The notes under the pieces were generated by a model. That model searched no databases. It saw only the letters and a program-made list of their open reading frames with translations, and had not been told where the DNA came from. This document shows, piece after piece, positions 25,418-34,747 of a stretch of 64,000 nt of DNA; the first letter of the stretch is position 1, and every line of letters starts with the position of its first letter. Both the position numbers and the translations under genes were made by a program. The DNA lies in contig JAWKUA010000003.1 in assembly GCA_041398785.1 (NCBI GenBank), positions 248,001 through 312,000 of the forward strand, written 5' to 3'. Source of the stretch: Planctomycetaceae bacterium. GTDB taxonomy: Bacteria > Planctomycetota > Planctomycetia > Planctomycetales > Planctomycetaceae.

Positions 25418-25921
25418 TTAGTCCGAGGCTCGTCTGGCGCGGACTTCGAGCTGGTCGCGATGCCGGAACATTTCCTTAAGCTGGTCGCGGGAATACAGAC
25501 GCACGACCGTACCCTTGTAGCGGACGCGTCCGCTTTCGTCGCGGTCGATGTTCTGGCTGATCTCCGGTACGGCTCGATCCGCGTAGAGTGCTGCAAAGGT
25601 TTCGGGGTCGACGCCGCGCCCTTCTTCAAGGTCCCGGACAACGTCGATTCCGCCGACGGACAGAGCAAAATAGTTCAGCCCTTCCGTTGCCGGGGCGTAG
25701 AGACTTTCCGCTCGCAGAATATCCGACAAATCATTCGTCGACCGGAATGCCTTCTTGTAGGTGACGAGCGTATCGTCGGAAAGAGCGGCGATTCCCGACT
25801 GCTGTGGCGGCTGCGTCGCGGCGATCAACGCCTTTGAATTCCCGGCCTGCGACAGTCCGGTCAGGTAACCAATGCCGAACAGACCTGCCGCCGCCAACAT
25901 CATGGGAAGTCGTCGCATCAT
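25418..25921 (-). CDS. Membrane-anchored hypothetical protein
   Basis: A protein of 167 residues with an N-terminal hydrophobic segment (MMLAAAGLFGIGYLTGL) that can serve as anchor or signal, then a soluble part with the conserved-looking SLYAPATEGLNYFALSVGGIDV and DPETFAALYADRAVPEI. The C-terminus is basic (VVRLYSRDQLKEMFRHRDQL). GAGG at 25926-25929 precedes two adjacent ATG codons (25921, 25918), and the second has the better spacing. I do not recognise the family. The length and clean start support a real gene. Confidence 0.65.
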   Translation of the reverse strand: MMRRLPMMLAAAGLFGIGYLTGLSQAGNSKALIAATQPPQQSGIAALSDDTLVTYKKAFRSTNDLSDILRAESLYAPATEGLNYFALSVGGIDVVRDLEEGRGVDPETFAALYADRAVPEISQNIDRDESGRVRYKGTVVRLYSRDQLKEMFRHRDQLEVRARRASD

Positions 25922-26134
25922 TGCACCTCAAAATTGCCAGGCGAAGAACCGCCGTGCTGGAATTGCGAATTGTGCCTACTCCGCGCGCCGCACCGGAAAC
26001 CGTTCCGAGACAGCGCGGAGTGATGCATTTTTATGGTTCGGCGCGGGGAACCGCAACAGCCTGTGCCAGAATATCGCTGCAGCGGATTGTTTTGACCGGC
26101 AAGCTGTGCGTTGGCGCCGCGCGAGGTGGATTAC

Positions 26135-26332
26135 TCAGGCAGCTTTGCGCGTCGAATCGTCGTGTCGGTCGTCCCTGCGAACATCGCGAAACTGAACGCT
26201 GCGGGTCGCAGGCCGCTGCTTTGCCGGTCCAAACTGAAAGCTCAGGGCAGCAATTCCGCCGCAGACCGCAAGCGCGATGAAACAGCCCATTACAGCCAGT
26301 TGATCGTCTGAAAACAGTGAGGTCAGATCCAT
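26135..26332 (-). CDS. Small single-pass membrane protein
   Basis: A possible 65-residue protein. After MDLTSLFSDDQ comes one transmembrane helix (LAVMGCFIALAVCGGIAALSF), then a basic, Asp/Arg-rich tail (RDVRRDDRHDDSTRKAA). Type and length fit a small membrane-bound protein of unknown role. The ribosome-binding site is weak and the frame extends upstream without plausible coding sequence, so ATG 26332 is chosen because the helix follows directly. Confidence 0.4.
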   Translation of the reverse strand: MDLTSLFSDDQLAVMGCFIALAVCGGIAALSFQFGPAKQRPATRSVQFRDVRRDDRHDDSTRKAA

Positions 26333-26858
26333 AACTCGTAATCCGTGTCTTGCGGAATGGCGATTCGCCGGACGTGAAACACTGCCCGGTGCCGCCGGAC
26401 GAATCGTCCGACGGAATCCGGGCCGGGAGGTCTGCCGAAACGTGCCATCGGCAGATCCTGCATGACTACGGTTTCGGAATTTCGCGCCGCGCCGCTTCAG
26501 TTCGCTTTGGCCGATGCCCTCAGAGATCTCGCCCGGATGACTGCGAAGCAGCGTCTGCCACTTCGGATGACTGTTCAGAACACAGTGCCGCGGTATCGGT
26601 GGCAGATTTTTCCGGTGAGCGGGATTCCACGACGCGGAGGTTACCCGCCTTTCCACATGAGTCCGGATGTTACGAATGTTCAGGCTGTGACGGACGATCT
26701 TCGCAGGTCAGCGCGAAACGATCCTGCCGGACAATCCGGCCGGAATTGGTGAAACCGTTAATGCCGATCCTGATGACAGATCCGGTTCTGCTTGCGCGCT
26801 GGAAACAGCGCGACGATGCCGGCATCAACGACGCATCCCGATTTGCAGCAGGTGCCCA
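26333..26858. other. Intergenic before the TPR lipoprotein
   Basis: About 520 bases. A 96-codon plus-strand frame (26462-26752) and an opposing frame exist, but neither has recognisable motifs or a ribosome-binding site. No repeat or terminator was seen. Confidence 0.45.
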
Positions 26859-29800
26859 ATGTCGAAAACTGTCTCAACATCCTGCAGTTCCTCCGTCACC
26901 TCCGGTCCCGCGGCTGTCCGCCGATTCAAACATGGCAGGCTGGTCTGGCTGATCGCTGTGAGTGCGCTTTTCAGCGGAGCGATTCTGACAGGTTGTTCGG
27001 ACCAGAAGCAGCAGGCGGAGAACCTTGTTCGCACTGCCGCCGCGCAGCAGAAAAACGGACAGCACCGGGACGCAATTCAAACGAGCAACAGAATCGTGGC
27101 TCTGGATCCGGAACGTGCAGAAGCGTTTTATCTGCGAGGTACCAGTCACGCGGCGCTTCGTGACTTCACAGCCGCCGCAGACGACCTGACTCGGGCCACG
27201 CGACTTCGACCGGACTGGGCGGAAGCATGGTGGGCACTGGCGACGTCTGATCGCTCGCAGGGCAGAGACCGCGAGGCACTGGAAGCGTTCAACGTCGCGG
27301 TCAAACTGGATCCCGGCATGACCGACGCTGTCTTTGACCGCGCGTGTCTGCTGAAGGACATGGGAAGATCGGCGGAGGCCATCAGTGATTTTTCGAGGAT
27401 CATCGCGGTGCGACCGCAGAACATCAGCGGCTGGAAGCACCGCGGTCAGTTGCTGCTGGAGAACGGTCAGCTTCAGGAAGCGATTCAGGATTTCAGCCAG
27501 CTCATTCAACTCGACCGCGAACAGGCAGCCGGCTGGCTTCACCGCGGTCAGGCGTACCTGAAGCTTGGCGATTCTGAACGAGCTTTGGCGGATCTGACGG
27601 TTGCATGCCGGCTTGATCCCGAAGAGGCGGCGGCATGGAAGGCTCGCGGAACGGCGCTGGCTGAACTCGTTCGGCCGGATGAAGCGCGCGAACAGTTCGC
27701 GCGAGCATTGAAACTGGCGCCGCTGGACAGGGACTGCATGCTGGAGATGGCCGCCACGGAGACCGCACTGGGCCGCCATACGGACGCGATCAACAATCTG
27801 AATCTGATCATCCTGAAGCAGCCGAAGAACATGGCCGCTCTGCTGCTTCGAGCCGACATTCTTGAGGCGACGAACGATACCTACCGGTGTCTGGCGGATC
27901 TTGACGAGGTCCTGAAACTGGATTTCGGCAACACCGACGCTCTGTACCGCAAGGCACAGTTGCTGGCGAAGGACCATCAGCCCGAACGAGCCATCGTGGT
28001 GCTGGACCGCCTGCTGTCGATCGACGCGGACCATGCGGATGCGCTTCGGCGGCGGGCTGATCTGCTGGCCGAAGTGGGGCGATCTGATGAAGCACTCGAC
28101 AGCTACACTCGGCTGGTGTCGCTTGAAACGCATCGTTCGGCGGCACTGCTGCAGCGAGCCCGGCTGCACGCGGATTCCAGACGCTGGAACGAAGCGATCG
28201 CCGACCTGTCTGCCCTCCTGGAGAACGATCCCGACGACGTTGAACTTCTTCGGGAAAGAGCGGAAGGCTACTCACGCTCGGGCCGCCCGATGCTGGCGAT
28301 CGCCGATCTGACGACGGTATTGAAGCTCGACCCGGCCGACGTCGAAGCGCTGCAGCAACGGTCCGATGCGTTTCTGGAAATCGGAGAGCACGAAGCGGCA
28401 ATTCAGGATCTGACGACGGTCGTGAAACGCAGTGACTTCGCCCCAGAGTCCACTCGCCGGCTCGTCCAGTTGTACATCGATAACAAGCAGCCGGATCGCG
28501 CGCTGCAGGTGTTGAACGAAGCAATCCGGCAACCGGATGCCGATGTGGCGCTTCATCGACTTCGGGCGGAAGTGTATCAGCGACGGGGCGATCTGCCGGC
28601 CGCGATCAGCGATCTGAACGTTGTCCTGACTCAGCATCCAGGTGACGTCGACGCGCTGACCACGCGCGGACGTGTTCGACTGGACCACGGCGACTATCGC
28701 GACAGCGCGCAGGATTTTGATCTCGCAATTCAGACGGTTGGTGAGAATGCCGAACTGCTGGAACTTCGCGGAAAGGCGCTGGCGAAGTCCGGTGACCGCA
28801 ATGCCGCCATTCGCGATCTCAACCGGGTGCTCGAACTTCAGGACGACCGAATCTCGGCCCGAGTCGCGCGAGCTGAGGTTTTCGAACAAATCGGCGACAT
28901 GACTCAGGCGTTCAGCGACGCCGAGTCGGTCCTGCGGCAGCAGCCCGATGACGCGGCCGCACTGCGAGTCCGCGCCAATTGCCGATTCGCAGAAGGCGAC
29001 TACCATCAGGCTCTGTTCGACTATGACAGTCTGCTTACGGATTCTGCGGCTGATGATCTTTCACTAAGAAGGAAGCGGGCGATTTGTCTGATCGAAACAG
29101 GAAATCTCGCGTCCGCGCTCAACGACCTGAATGCCGTGATCGCCGAAGATCCGGATGATCCGGAACCACGACTTCACCGGGCCGTCATCCTTGAGGGAAA
29201 GGGGCGCTTTGCGGACGCACGTGACGATCTGCAGGAAGCTCTCCGGCACAAGCCCGACGACGCGGAGGCCAGAATTCGCCTGGGAACACTGATGCATCGC
29301 GACGGACTCTTCGCGGAAGCCGTGGAACAGTATTCCAGTGCTCTGCTGATCAACCCCGACTCGGCCGCCGCGCTGTATCGGCGGGCGCTGACTCGCAACC
29401 ATCTGGGCGAGTCGCAGGCGGCATTGGCTGACATTGATCACGCGATCGAACTCGACGATCGCCAGGCGGACTACTGGTACGTTCGCGGCAACATCCACGC
29501 TCGCGCGGACGAAACTGAAGCGGCGCTGCAGGACTATTCGAGAGCCGTGGAACTTGACCCCGGCCACAGCGCCGCGCTGTACAACCGCGGAAACCTGCAG
29601 TTTGCCAGGCAGCGGTTCGAGGATGCGATTATCAGTTGGGACGCGGCGCTGAAGATTCAGCCGGATCTGTTTCGCGCGCTGAACAATCGAGCGGCGGCGT
29701 ATTCGGAACTCGGCGATCTGCAATCCGCCATCCGTGACTACCAACGTGCGACGACGCTGAACCCGAAGTTTGCGAAGGGCTACGACAACCTTGCCTGGCT

Positions 29801-30086
29801 GCTGGCTACGACGTCCGATCCGGATTTCCGCGACCCGCCGCGAGCCGTTTATCTGGCCAGGAAGGCCTGCGAACTGACTGGCTATCGCAACTGGTCGCAC
29901 CTCAGCACGCTTGCCGCCTGCTATGCGGAGGCCGGTGACTTTTCATCGGCGCGACACTGGGCGGAAGAGGCGTCAAAGGTTGCTCCGGCGGAACAGCAGG
30001 AAGAACTGACGGGGCTGGTGGAGGTCTACGAAGCGCGGCTGAAGGATTCTCGCGCGACATCATCAGTCGATCGCGAACGGCGCTGA
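26859..30086 (+). CDS. Large TPR-repeat lipoprotein
   Basis: A 1075-residue protein. The N-terminus has a basic region, a hydrophobic stretch (LVWLIAVSALFSGAILTGC) and a lipobox with Cys at about residue 46, so it is probably a lipoprotein. Almost all of the rest is tetratricopeptide repeats of 34 residues, roughly 25-30 units, each with the W/L-G-Y-A-P pattern (for example AEAWWALATSDRSQGRDREA, AALYNRGNLQFARQRFEDA). TPR solenoids mediate protein-protein contacts, so a scaffold role in the cell envelope is likely but inferred. No catalytic domain is visible. The ribosome-binding site is weak. It is adjacent to and convergent with the DUF1080 gene (17-base gap). Confidence 0.9.
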   Translation: MSKTVSTSCSSSVTSGPAAVRRFKHGRLVWLIAVSALFSGAILTGCSDQKQQAENLVRTAAAQQKNGQHRDAIQTSNRIVALDPERAEAFYLRGTSHAALRDFTAAADDLTRATRLRPDWAEAWWALATSDRSQGRDREALEAFNVAVKLDPGMTDAVFDRACLLKDMGRSAEAISDFSRIIAVRPQNISGWKHRGQLLLENGQLQEAIQDFSQLIQLDREQAAGWLHRGQAYLKLGDSERALADLTVACRLDPEEAAAWKARGTALAELVRPDEAREQFARALKLAPLDRDCMLEMAATETALGRHTDAINNLNLIILKQPKNMAALLLRADILEATNDTYRCLADLDEVLKLDFGNTDALYRKAQLLAKDHQPERAIVVLDRLLSIDADHADALRRRADLLAEVGRSDEALDSYTRLVSLETHRSAALLQRARLHADSRRWNEAIADLSALLENDPDDVELLRERAEGYSRSGRPMLAIADLTTVLKLDPADVEALQQRSDAFLEIGEHEAAIQDLTTVVKRSDFAPESTRRLVQLYIDNKQPDRALQVLNEAIRQPDADVALHRLRAEVYQRRGDLPAAISDLNVVLTQHPGDVDALTTRGRVRLDHGDYRDSAQDFDLAIQTVGENAELLELRGKALAKSGDRNAAIRDLNRVLELQDDRISARVARAEVFEQIGDMTQAFSDAESVLRQQPDDAAALRVRANCRFAEGDYHQALFDYDSLLTDSAADDLSLRRKRAICLIETGNLASALNDLNAVIAEDPDDPEPRLHRAVILEGKGRFADARDDLQEALRHKPDDAEARIRLGTLMHRDGLFAEAVEQYSSALLINPDSAAALYRRALTRNHLGESQAALADIDHAIELDDRQADYWYVRGNIHARADETEAALQDYSRAVELDPGHSAALYNRGNLQFARQRFEDAIISWDAALKIQPDLFRALNNRAAAYSELGDLQSAIRDYQRATTLNPKFAKGYDNLAWLLATTSDPDFRDPPRAVYLARKACELTGYRNWSHLSTLAACYAEAGDFSSARHWAEEASKVAPAEQQEELTGLVEVYEARLKDSRATSSVDRERR

Positions 30087-30103
30087 TGAGTCGGAGCAAG
30101 CGA

Positions 30104-30868
30104 CTATTCGACCTTGCTTTCGACAGCGGCCGTCACCGTGGCGTCCATTCGAACGATCGTGATGTTGCGAAAATGGACAACGGACCCTTCACTCTGAATG
30201 GCGATGCTGCCTTCGGAGGGACGGCAGTCGGTTACTTCACCGGCCTTCTTTTCATTCACCGTGACGGAAACAACACCGTTCTGGCAGTCGATGACGCATC
30301 GATTCCAGCTATCGGCCTGAACCGCCAGGTCGGCCGCGTCACTGGTGTTGCGGCTTGTAGCATCGCCGCTGGGGAACACGCTGCCCGCTTTGGGATGATG
30401 CAGCTGCACCTGAATGGACGTGGGCCACAAGCGGCGGTCGTCCTGGGTAAAAACGAGAATGCCGCTGTTTCCGTGGGGGTCATCAGGATACTTCCATTCG
30501 AATGACAACCGGAAGTCGGAGAACTTTTCGACGGTGAACAGATAGCCCTTCGGATCGCCGGTGCAGACGAGTTCCGGAGTACCGTCTTCGCCGCGTACGA
30601 GTCTCCAGACCTCCTGCAGCGGAACCTCCGGTCGCGAGCTGTAGTGCTTCCAGACGTCAAGGAACGTGTCCTGCTTCAGCAGCACTTCCTCTTTGCCCGC
30701 CTTGACGGTCTTCGGTGGCGTTTCCCCTTCGGCAATGACGGCGACTGAGTCCTTCGCGGCATTCGCCGGCGGAGCAGCATCTGATGATTCGTCCCGCGAC
30801 TGTGCCATCAGCAGACCGCCAGCCAGGACGGCAAGCAGAGCACCGAGCGCCGGGAAGCTCCGCAACAT
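30104..30868 (-). CDS. DUF1080 / 3-keto-disaccharide hydrolase-domain protein
   Basis: A secreted protein with a laminin-G-like jelly-roll domain of the DUF1080 type. The start at ATG 30868 gives a classic signal peptide (FPALGALLAVLAGGLLMAQ); the frame extends up to 31000 with further possible starts (30913), but those residues are not signal-like. Family features: EVWRLVRGEDGTPELVCTG, FRLSFEWKYPDD, GNSGILVF, IQVQLHHPKAGSVFPSG and a closing IAIQSEGSVVHFRNI. Relatives are described as acting on 3-keto sugars and are abundant in Planctomycetota. It probably takes part in polysaccharide breakdown. Confidence 0.85.
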   Translation of the reverse strand: MLRSFPALGALLAVLAGGLLMAQSRDESSDAAPPANAAKDSVAVIAEGETPPKTVKAGKEEVLLKQDTFLDVWKHYSSRPEVPLQEVWRLVRGEDGTPELVCTGDPKGYLFTVEKFSDFRLSFEWKYPDDPHGNSGILVFTQDDRRLWPTSIQVQLHHPKAGSVFPSGDATSRNTSDAADLAVQADSWNRCVIDCQNGVVSVTVNEKKAGEVTDCRPSEGSIAIQSEGSVVHFRNITIVRMDATVTAAVESKVE

Positions 30869-31332
30869 TTGACGACTGGGCAGCGCTCGGCACGGCCAGC
30901 AATGATCAGACATGCAGTAGGCACCGAATGGAGTGCGGGAATAACCGAATGATGAATGCGTGCAGGCGGAGATCCCGTCAGAGATTCCTGCACACCGCAT
31001 GTGAAAGGAGCGGGGATCTTATGAACCGCCCCGACAGCGATCAACGATGCGGTGTGTTCGGTGACGACCAGTCACATCGACAGGGAAATCAGCAACTGAC
31101 GCACGGCCCGCATTCAGCATGTCGCAAAAGCTGTCGCAAGTCGAATGACTTCGGCAGCTTTCGCAGCGGCAAATTGACATTTTGACAAAATTTCCGCGGC
31201 CCGCCGGCAACATGTTCTTTGGCATGGACGTGCGGCTGGAATCTGTGCTAACTTCCTGTCGATCACTTCCAGTGGCCTGCGCTATTTCCGCGGCACATTC
31301 CTTCTTCAATACAAGTCGGCACGGAGGCCGAA
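30869..31332. other. Divergent intergenic region, DUF1080 gene and rimI
   Basis: No supported gene; extension of the DUF1080 frame accounts for the one long frame here. Two overlapping TTGACA hexamers (31174 and 31182) point toward rimI, but no convincing -10 box is at the right distance. GGAGG at 31322-31326 is the rimI ribosome-binding site. Confidence 0.4.
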
Positions 31333-31893
31333 ATGGATTTGAAGCACTCAGAAGGCACTCCCGGTCGTCCGTCCCGGACAGATGACGCTGGTTCCCGCAG
31401 TCAGATTCGCTGGCTGATTCGCCGCGACATGGACGAAGTCCTGAAGATTGAACGCGGCAGCTTTGAGTTTCCCTGGACCGAAGACGAATTCCTGTTCTGT
31501 CTGCGCCAGCGAAACTGCATCGGCACCGTGGCGGAACTGGATCATGAGATCGTCGGATTCATGATCTACGAGCTGCACCAGTCGTACCTGCGGATCTTGA
31601 ATTTCGCCGTGTCGCCCGATCACCGTCGGCGTGGTGTCGGACAGCAGATGGTTCAGCGGCTGATCGACAAGCTGTCGCAGCAGCGTCGTCGCGAGATCGT
31701 GCTGGAAGTTCGCGAAACGAACCTGTCGGCTCAATTGTTCTTCAGCAGTTGCGATTTTCGAGCGCTGTCCGTGCTGCGGAATCACTACGACGACACGCTG
31801 GAAGACGCCTACTACATGCGGTACTGCCTGAAGGCCAGTCCGGCAGAAGTCTTTGCGCCGCACAATCGCCTGAAGAACTACGACGCGGCCTGA
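31333..31893 (+). CDS. rimI: Ribosomal protein bS18-alanine N-acetyltransferase
   Basis: A GNAT acetyltransferase of 186 residues. The acetyl-CoA-binding region is VSPDHRRRGVGQQMVQRL (Q/RxxGxG/A motif), preceded by the substrate-side IERGSFEFPWTEDEF and followed by EVRETNLSAQLFF, which together are characteristic of RimI. It acetylates the N-terminal Ala of bS18, a bS18 gene being elsewhere in this window. The N-terminus carries about 25 extra residues of low complexity. The C-terminus is longer than in E. coli RimI. GGAGG lies six bases before the ATG. It is the first gene of a likely three-gene unit with cutA and a methyltransferase. Confidence 0.9.
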   Translation: MDLKHSEGTPGRPSRTDDAGSRSQIRWLIRRDMDEVLKIERGSFEFPWTEDEFLFCLRQRNCIGTVAELDHEIVGFMIYELHQSYLRILNFAVSPDHRRRGVGQQMVQRLIDKLSQQRRREIVLEVRETNLSAQLFFSSCDFRALSVLRNHYDDTLEDAYYMRYCLKASPAEVFAPHNRLKNYDAA

Positions 31894-31979
31894 TCCGACG
31901 GGCGAAGCGTACGGCCAGGTCGTCGCGCTGACGTGAGCAGACGACCGGATCGTTCGCGATTTCTGGAAAGCGACGATCC

Positions 31980-32312
31980 GTGGACTCGTCACTGCCGGAG
32001 TTTGTCACTGCCTACTGCACGACGTCGTCGGTCGACGAGGCCAGGACGATCGCCGGGATTCTGGTGCGGGAAAAGCTGGTTGCCTGCGTCAACATCGTTC
32101 CCGCCATCGAATCGATCTACGAATGGCAGGCAGAAGTTCAGGTCAGTCCCGAAGCGGCCATGTTCATGAAGACACGGTCGGGCTGTTTCACTGCGCTGGT
32201 GGCTCGCATCCGTCAGTTGCACAGCTATGACTGCCCCTGCATCACCGCCATGCCCATCGTCGGCATCAGCGATGACTACGCGGCCTGGCTGCGGGAACAG
32301 ACATCCCTGTGA
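31980..32312 (+). CDS. cutA: Divalent-cation tolerance protein CutA
   Basis: A small trimeric ferredoxin-like protein of 110 residues. Family motifs are clear: EARTIAGILVREKLVACVNI, then IESIYEWQ and KTRSGCFTALVARIRQLHSYDCPCI, ending in the usual ISDDYAAWL. CutA is associated with metal-ion tolerance, but its molecular role is not settled. The start is GTG at 31980, preceded by GGAAAG. It lies 86 bases after rimI and its stop is three bases before the next gene. Confidence 0.93.
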   Translation: MDSSLPEFVTAYCTTSSVDEARTIAGILVREKLVACVNIVPAIESIYEWQAEVQVSPEAAMFMKTRSGCFTALVARIRQLHSYDCPCITAMPIVGISDDYAAWLREQTSL

Positions 32313-32315
32313 AGC

Positions 32316-33146
32316 GTGACTGACATGCCAGGCCCCGGGAACTATCGCCACGTCAATCGCCGGACGTGGAATCACCTGGCCGACTCCGGAAGTCAGTTCG
32401 CCCGCGTCGCGACAGACGAACAGTGCCGCGACCCGCTGGCTGTGCTGGACGGCCGGGGATGGCTGCCTTCGTCTGTGGCCGGATTGAATGTGCTTTGCCT
32501 GGCATCGGGAGGCGGCTGGCAGTCAATCCTGTACGCATCCGCGGGAGCGCGCGTGACGGTCGCAGACATCAGTGAGTCGATGCTGAAACTCGATGAACGC
32601 GAGTCCCGCCGCCGCGGCCTGAACGTTACGTGCCTGCGAACTTCCATGGACGATCTGTCCGCACTGGCCGACGCGTCGTTCGATATTGTCCACCAGCCGG
32701 TCAGCACGTGCTACGTCCCGGAAGTTGCCGCTGTCTATCGGGAAGTCGCGCGCGTGATTCGCGATGACGGCATCTACATCAGCCAGCATAAGCAGCCCAC
32801 AAGTCTTCAGATCAGCCATCGCAACGAGCGTCATCAGTTTGTGATTGGCGTCGAGTACTATCACACGGGGCCGCTGCCCGCGCAGCGCGACACGTCGTAT
32901 CGAGAATCCGGCGCGGTTGAGTACCTGCATCGGTGGGAAGATCTTGTCGGCGGACTTTGCCGCAGCGGGTTTGTGCTGGAGGACCTGCGGGAACCCGTTC
33001 GCGCGGATCGCAACGCGGACGTGACGCACTACGGTTATCGCGGCAGATTCGTTCCGCCATACGTTCGAATGAAGGCCCGGCGCCGAACTCGCGATTCCGG
33101 TAAGCCCGCGGAATCTGTTTCGAAAATCTGGACTCCTTCGGACTGA
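32316..33146 (+). CDS. Class I SAM-dependent methyltransferase
   Basis: A protein of 276 residues with a Rossmann-type methyltransferase core: motif I VLCLASGGGWQSIL, motif II VTVADISESML, a post-motif segment ADASFDIVHQPVSTCYVPEV and motif III AVYREVARVIRDDGIYI. The C-terminal part (EYLHRWEDLVGGLCRSGF) closes the fold. The substrate cannot be named; similar proteins act on small molecules. It follows cutA by three bases, which suggests co-transcription. The last 20 residues are basic and variable. Confidence 0.85.
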   Translation: MTDMPGPGNYRHVNRRTWNHLADSGSQFARVATDEQCRDPLAVLDGRGWLPSSVAGLNVLCLASGGGWQSILYASAGARVTVADISESMLKLDERESRRRGLNVTCLRTSMDDLSALADASFDIVHQPVSTCYVPEVAAVYREVARVIRDDGIYISQHKQPTSLQISHRNERHQFVIGVEYYHTGPLPAQRDTSYRESGAVEYLHRWEDLVGGLCRSGFVLEDLREPVRADRNADVTHYGYRGRFVPPYVRMKARRRTRDSGKPAESVSKIWTPSD

Positions 33147-33205
33147 ACGTGCGACCGCAGGTCCCGGAATGCCGTACGAGAATGGTTTCCCGCCGCGGCG
33201 AGCGT

Positions 33206-33766
33206 TTATCCCGCGACGAATGCGACGTAGTAAAATACCAGTCCCGTGACCGATGTCAGTGTGATGTCGACGATGGACAGCCAGCCCAGCACCTTGTGAG
33301 TTCGGCTGTGGACCCCCGGAATCGGCGGACTGGCAAACCGTCGCAGCGCAAGTGTCAGCGTCGTGGCCCACAGGAATGGAGTCGTGACGGCGAAGATCAG
33401 ATGCAGCCACAGATACGGTCTTACCTCGCTGACCTTGGCCGCCAGAGCGGCTTCTTCCGGGTATGACCTGGCAACAATGTTTTCCCAGCCGCCGTGAACC
33501 AGTTGCAGATCGATTTCAAAACCGCCGACCGCTACCAGCAGAACGATTCCCAGGCCGATCTGAATCCATTTATGCAGGTTGTATTGGCGACGAAACTTAA
33601 CCAGCCAGAGACTGACAGCCAGCAGTGGCACCACAAGCGCCAAAGCGCACACGACGACATCCAGCATCAGCGATGTGCGGTAGCCCAGGAATCCGTCCGA
33701 AAGAAAATCCAACGTTGTTCCCGTCAGAAAAGTGCCTGTAGACCAACCCGGCAACGAGACCTGCAC
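33206..33766 (-). CDS. DUF420 membrane protein
   Basis: A polytopic membrane protein of 186 residues with about five hydrophobic helices (MLDVVVCALALVVPLLAVSLWLV, IQIGLGIVLLVAVGGFEI, WLHLIFAVTTPFLWATTLTLAL, WLSIVDITLTSVTGLVFYYVAF). Conserved histidines and the HKWIQIGLG and RTHKVLGWLS stretches match DUF420, a family often near cytochrome-oxidase assembly genes. No oxidase genes are nearby, so the role here is open. The start is GTG at 33766. It lies downstream of the PIG-L gene on the same strand. Confidence 0.75.
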   Translation of the reverse strand: MQVSLPGWSTGTFLTGTTLDFLSDGFLGYRTSLMLDVVVCALALVVPLLAVSLWLVKFRRQYNLHKWIQIGLGIVLLVAVGGFEIDLQLVHGGWENIVARSYPEEAALAAKVSEVRPYLWLHLIFAVTTPFLWATTLTLALRRFASPPIPGVHSRTHKVLGWLSIVDITLTSVTGLVFYYVAFVAG

Positions 33767-33907
33767 CGCGCCGGTCCGGGCCGCGTTATAGAATGATGTA
33801 CGGGCGGCAACAAATTCTTCCGAAGGCGACCGGCAGTGTTCTCAAAGTTGACGCCGCGAGTCTCATTCGGCAGGCGTACGCCAATCGCATGTCCCCGAAA
33901 TGCCGGT

Positions 33908-34732
33908 TCAGCCGATCGAACCGGGGAACAGCAGTTTCCGATACTCCGAGTCGGGCTGTCGGGCGTATTCGCTGATTTCGAACACTTCCACGAAGTTGGT
34001 TGCGTTCCCCCGATCTTCGCCGCAGCGAGCGACCAGTTCAGCGCGAAATCGGTCGGCTCGCGGCCGGCAGTGGCCTTCGAACCATTGCCGCACCCACGGA
34101 AGCCGGTCACCTTCGTTCTTCGGAACGCTGTCAAGAATATCGGCTTCGTAGGCCAGCCATTCAAAGACCTGCGTCTTGTGGCACATCAGCATGGCGGCAA
34201 TCGTGTCCAGGTGCGGCTCGATATCGATCATCACGTCGGGCCTCATCGGATTCGGTCGAGTAAACAGGTCCGGCAGATACGCAACAACGGGATCTCTTCG
34301 AAGAGCCGGCACTTCCGGCACGACCAGCGGAACGGTCACCAGATACGACGCGTCCTGGACGCACTGTCCGACAGCGCGGTGATCCGGGTGATAGTCACAG
34401 GGTCGATGTGTCAAAACCAGATCCGGTCGGAAGCTGCGGATTTCACGAATGATGTGGTGACGAACCGCCAGCGTCGGTTCCAGGCCGCCATCGGGGAATT
34501 CCCAGGTTTCATACTCGGCCCCGATCACTGCTCCGGCGTTTGCCGCTTCGTTGCGGCGCAGCTCGACAAGTTCTGACGCGGACCGGCGATAGTGACCAGC
34601 GCCGCCATCTGTGACGGATACCATCTTCACGGTGCGACCGAGCGTACTGTAGAGCGTCGCCAGGCCTCCGGCAGCAAACTCCGCGTCATCCGGATGGGCT
34701 CCCAGAATCAGAAGTTTTGGATTCGCGTTCAT
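33908..34732 (-). CDS. PIG-L (LmbE-like) deacetylase
   Basis: A zinc-dependent N-deacetylase of 274 residues. The zinc motif AHPDDAEF is at residues 12-19 and the downstream HRPCDYHPDHRAVG supplies the third ligand. Family members remove acetyl groups from N-acetylglucosamine-containing compounds (PIG-L, MshB, BshB, LmbE). It starts 15 bases after the stop of the Gfo/Idh/MocA gene, so the two are probably co-transcribed with the isomerase upstream. This suggests an amino-sugar catabolic cassette, which is an inference. Confidence 0.92.
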   Translation of the reverse strand: MNANPKLLILGAHPDDAEFAAGGLATLYSTLGRTVKMVSVTDGGAGHYRRSASELVELRRNEAANAGAVIGAEYETWEFPDGGLEPTLAVRHHIIREIRSFRPDLVLTHRPCDYHPDHRAVGQCVQDASYLVTVPLVVPEVPALRRDPVVAYLPDLFTRPNPMRPDVMIDIEPHLDTIAAMLMCHKTQVFEWLAYEADILDSVPKNEGDRLPWVRQWFEGHCRPRADRFRAELVARCGEDRGNATNFVEVFEISEYARQPDSEYRKLLFPGSIG

Positions 34733-34747
34733 ACTCTGCTGATTCAG

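Noticed and set aside
26462..26752. 96-codon plus-strand frame
   Set aside because: No motif, no ribosome-binding site, and an equally long opposing frame.
31174..31220. TTGACA boxes as a rimI promoter
   Set aside because: No -10 element at suitable spacing, so not listed as a promoter.
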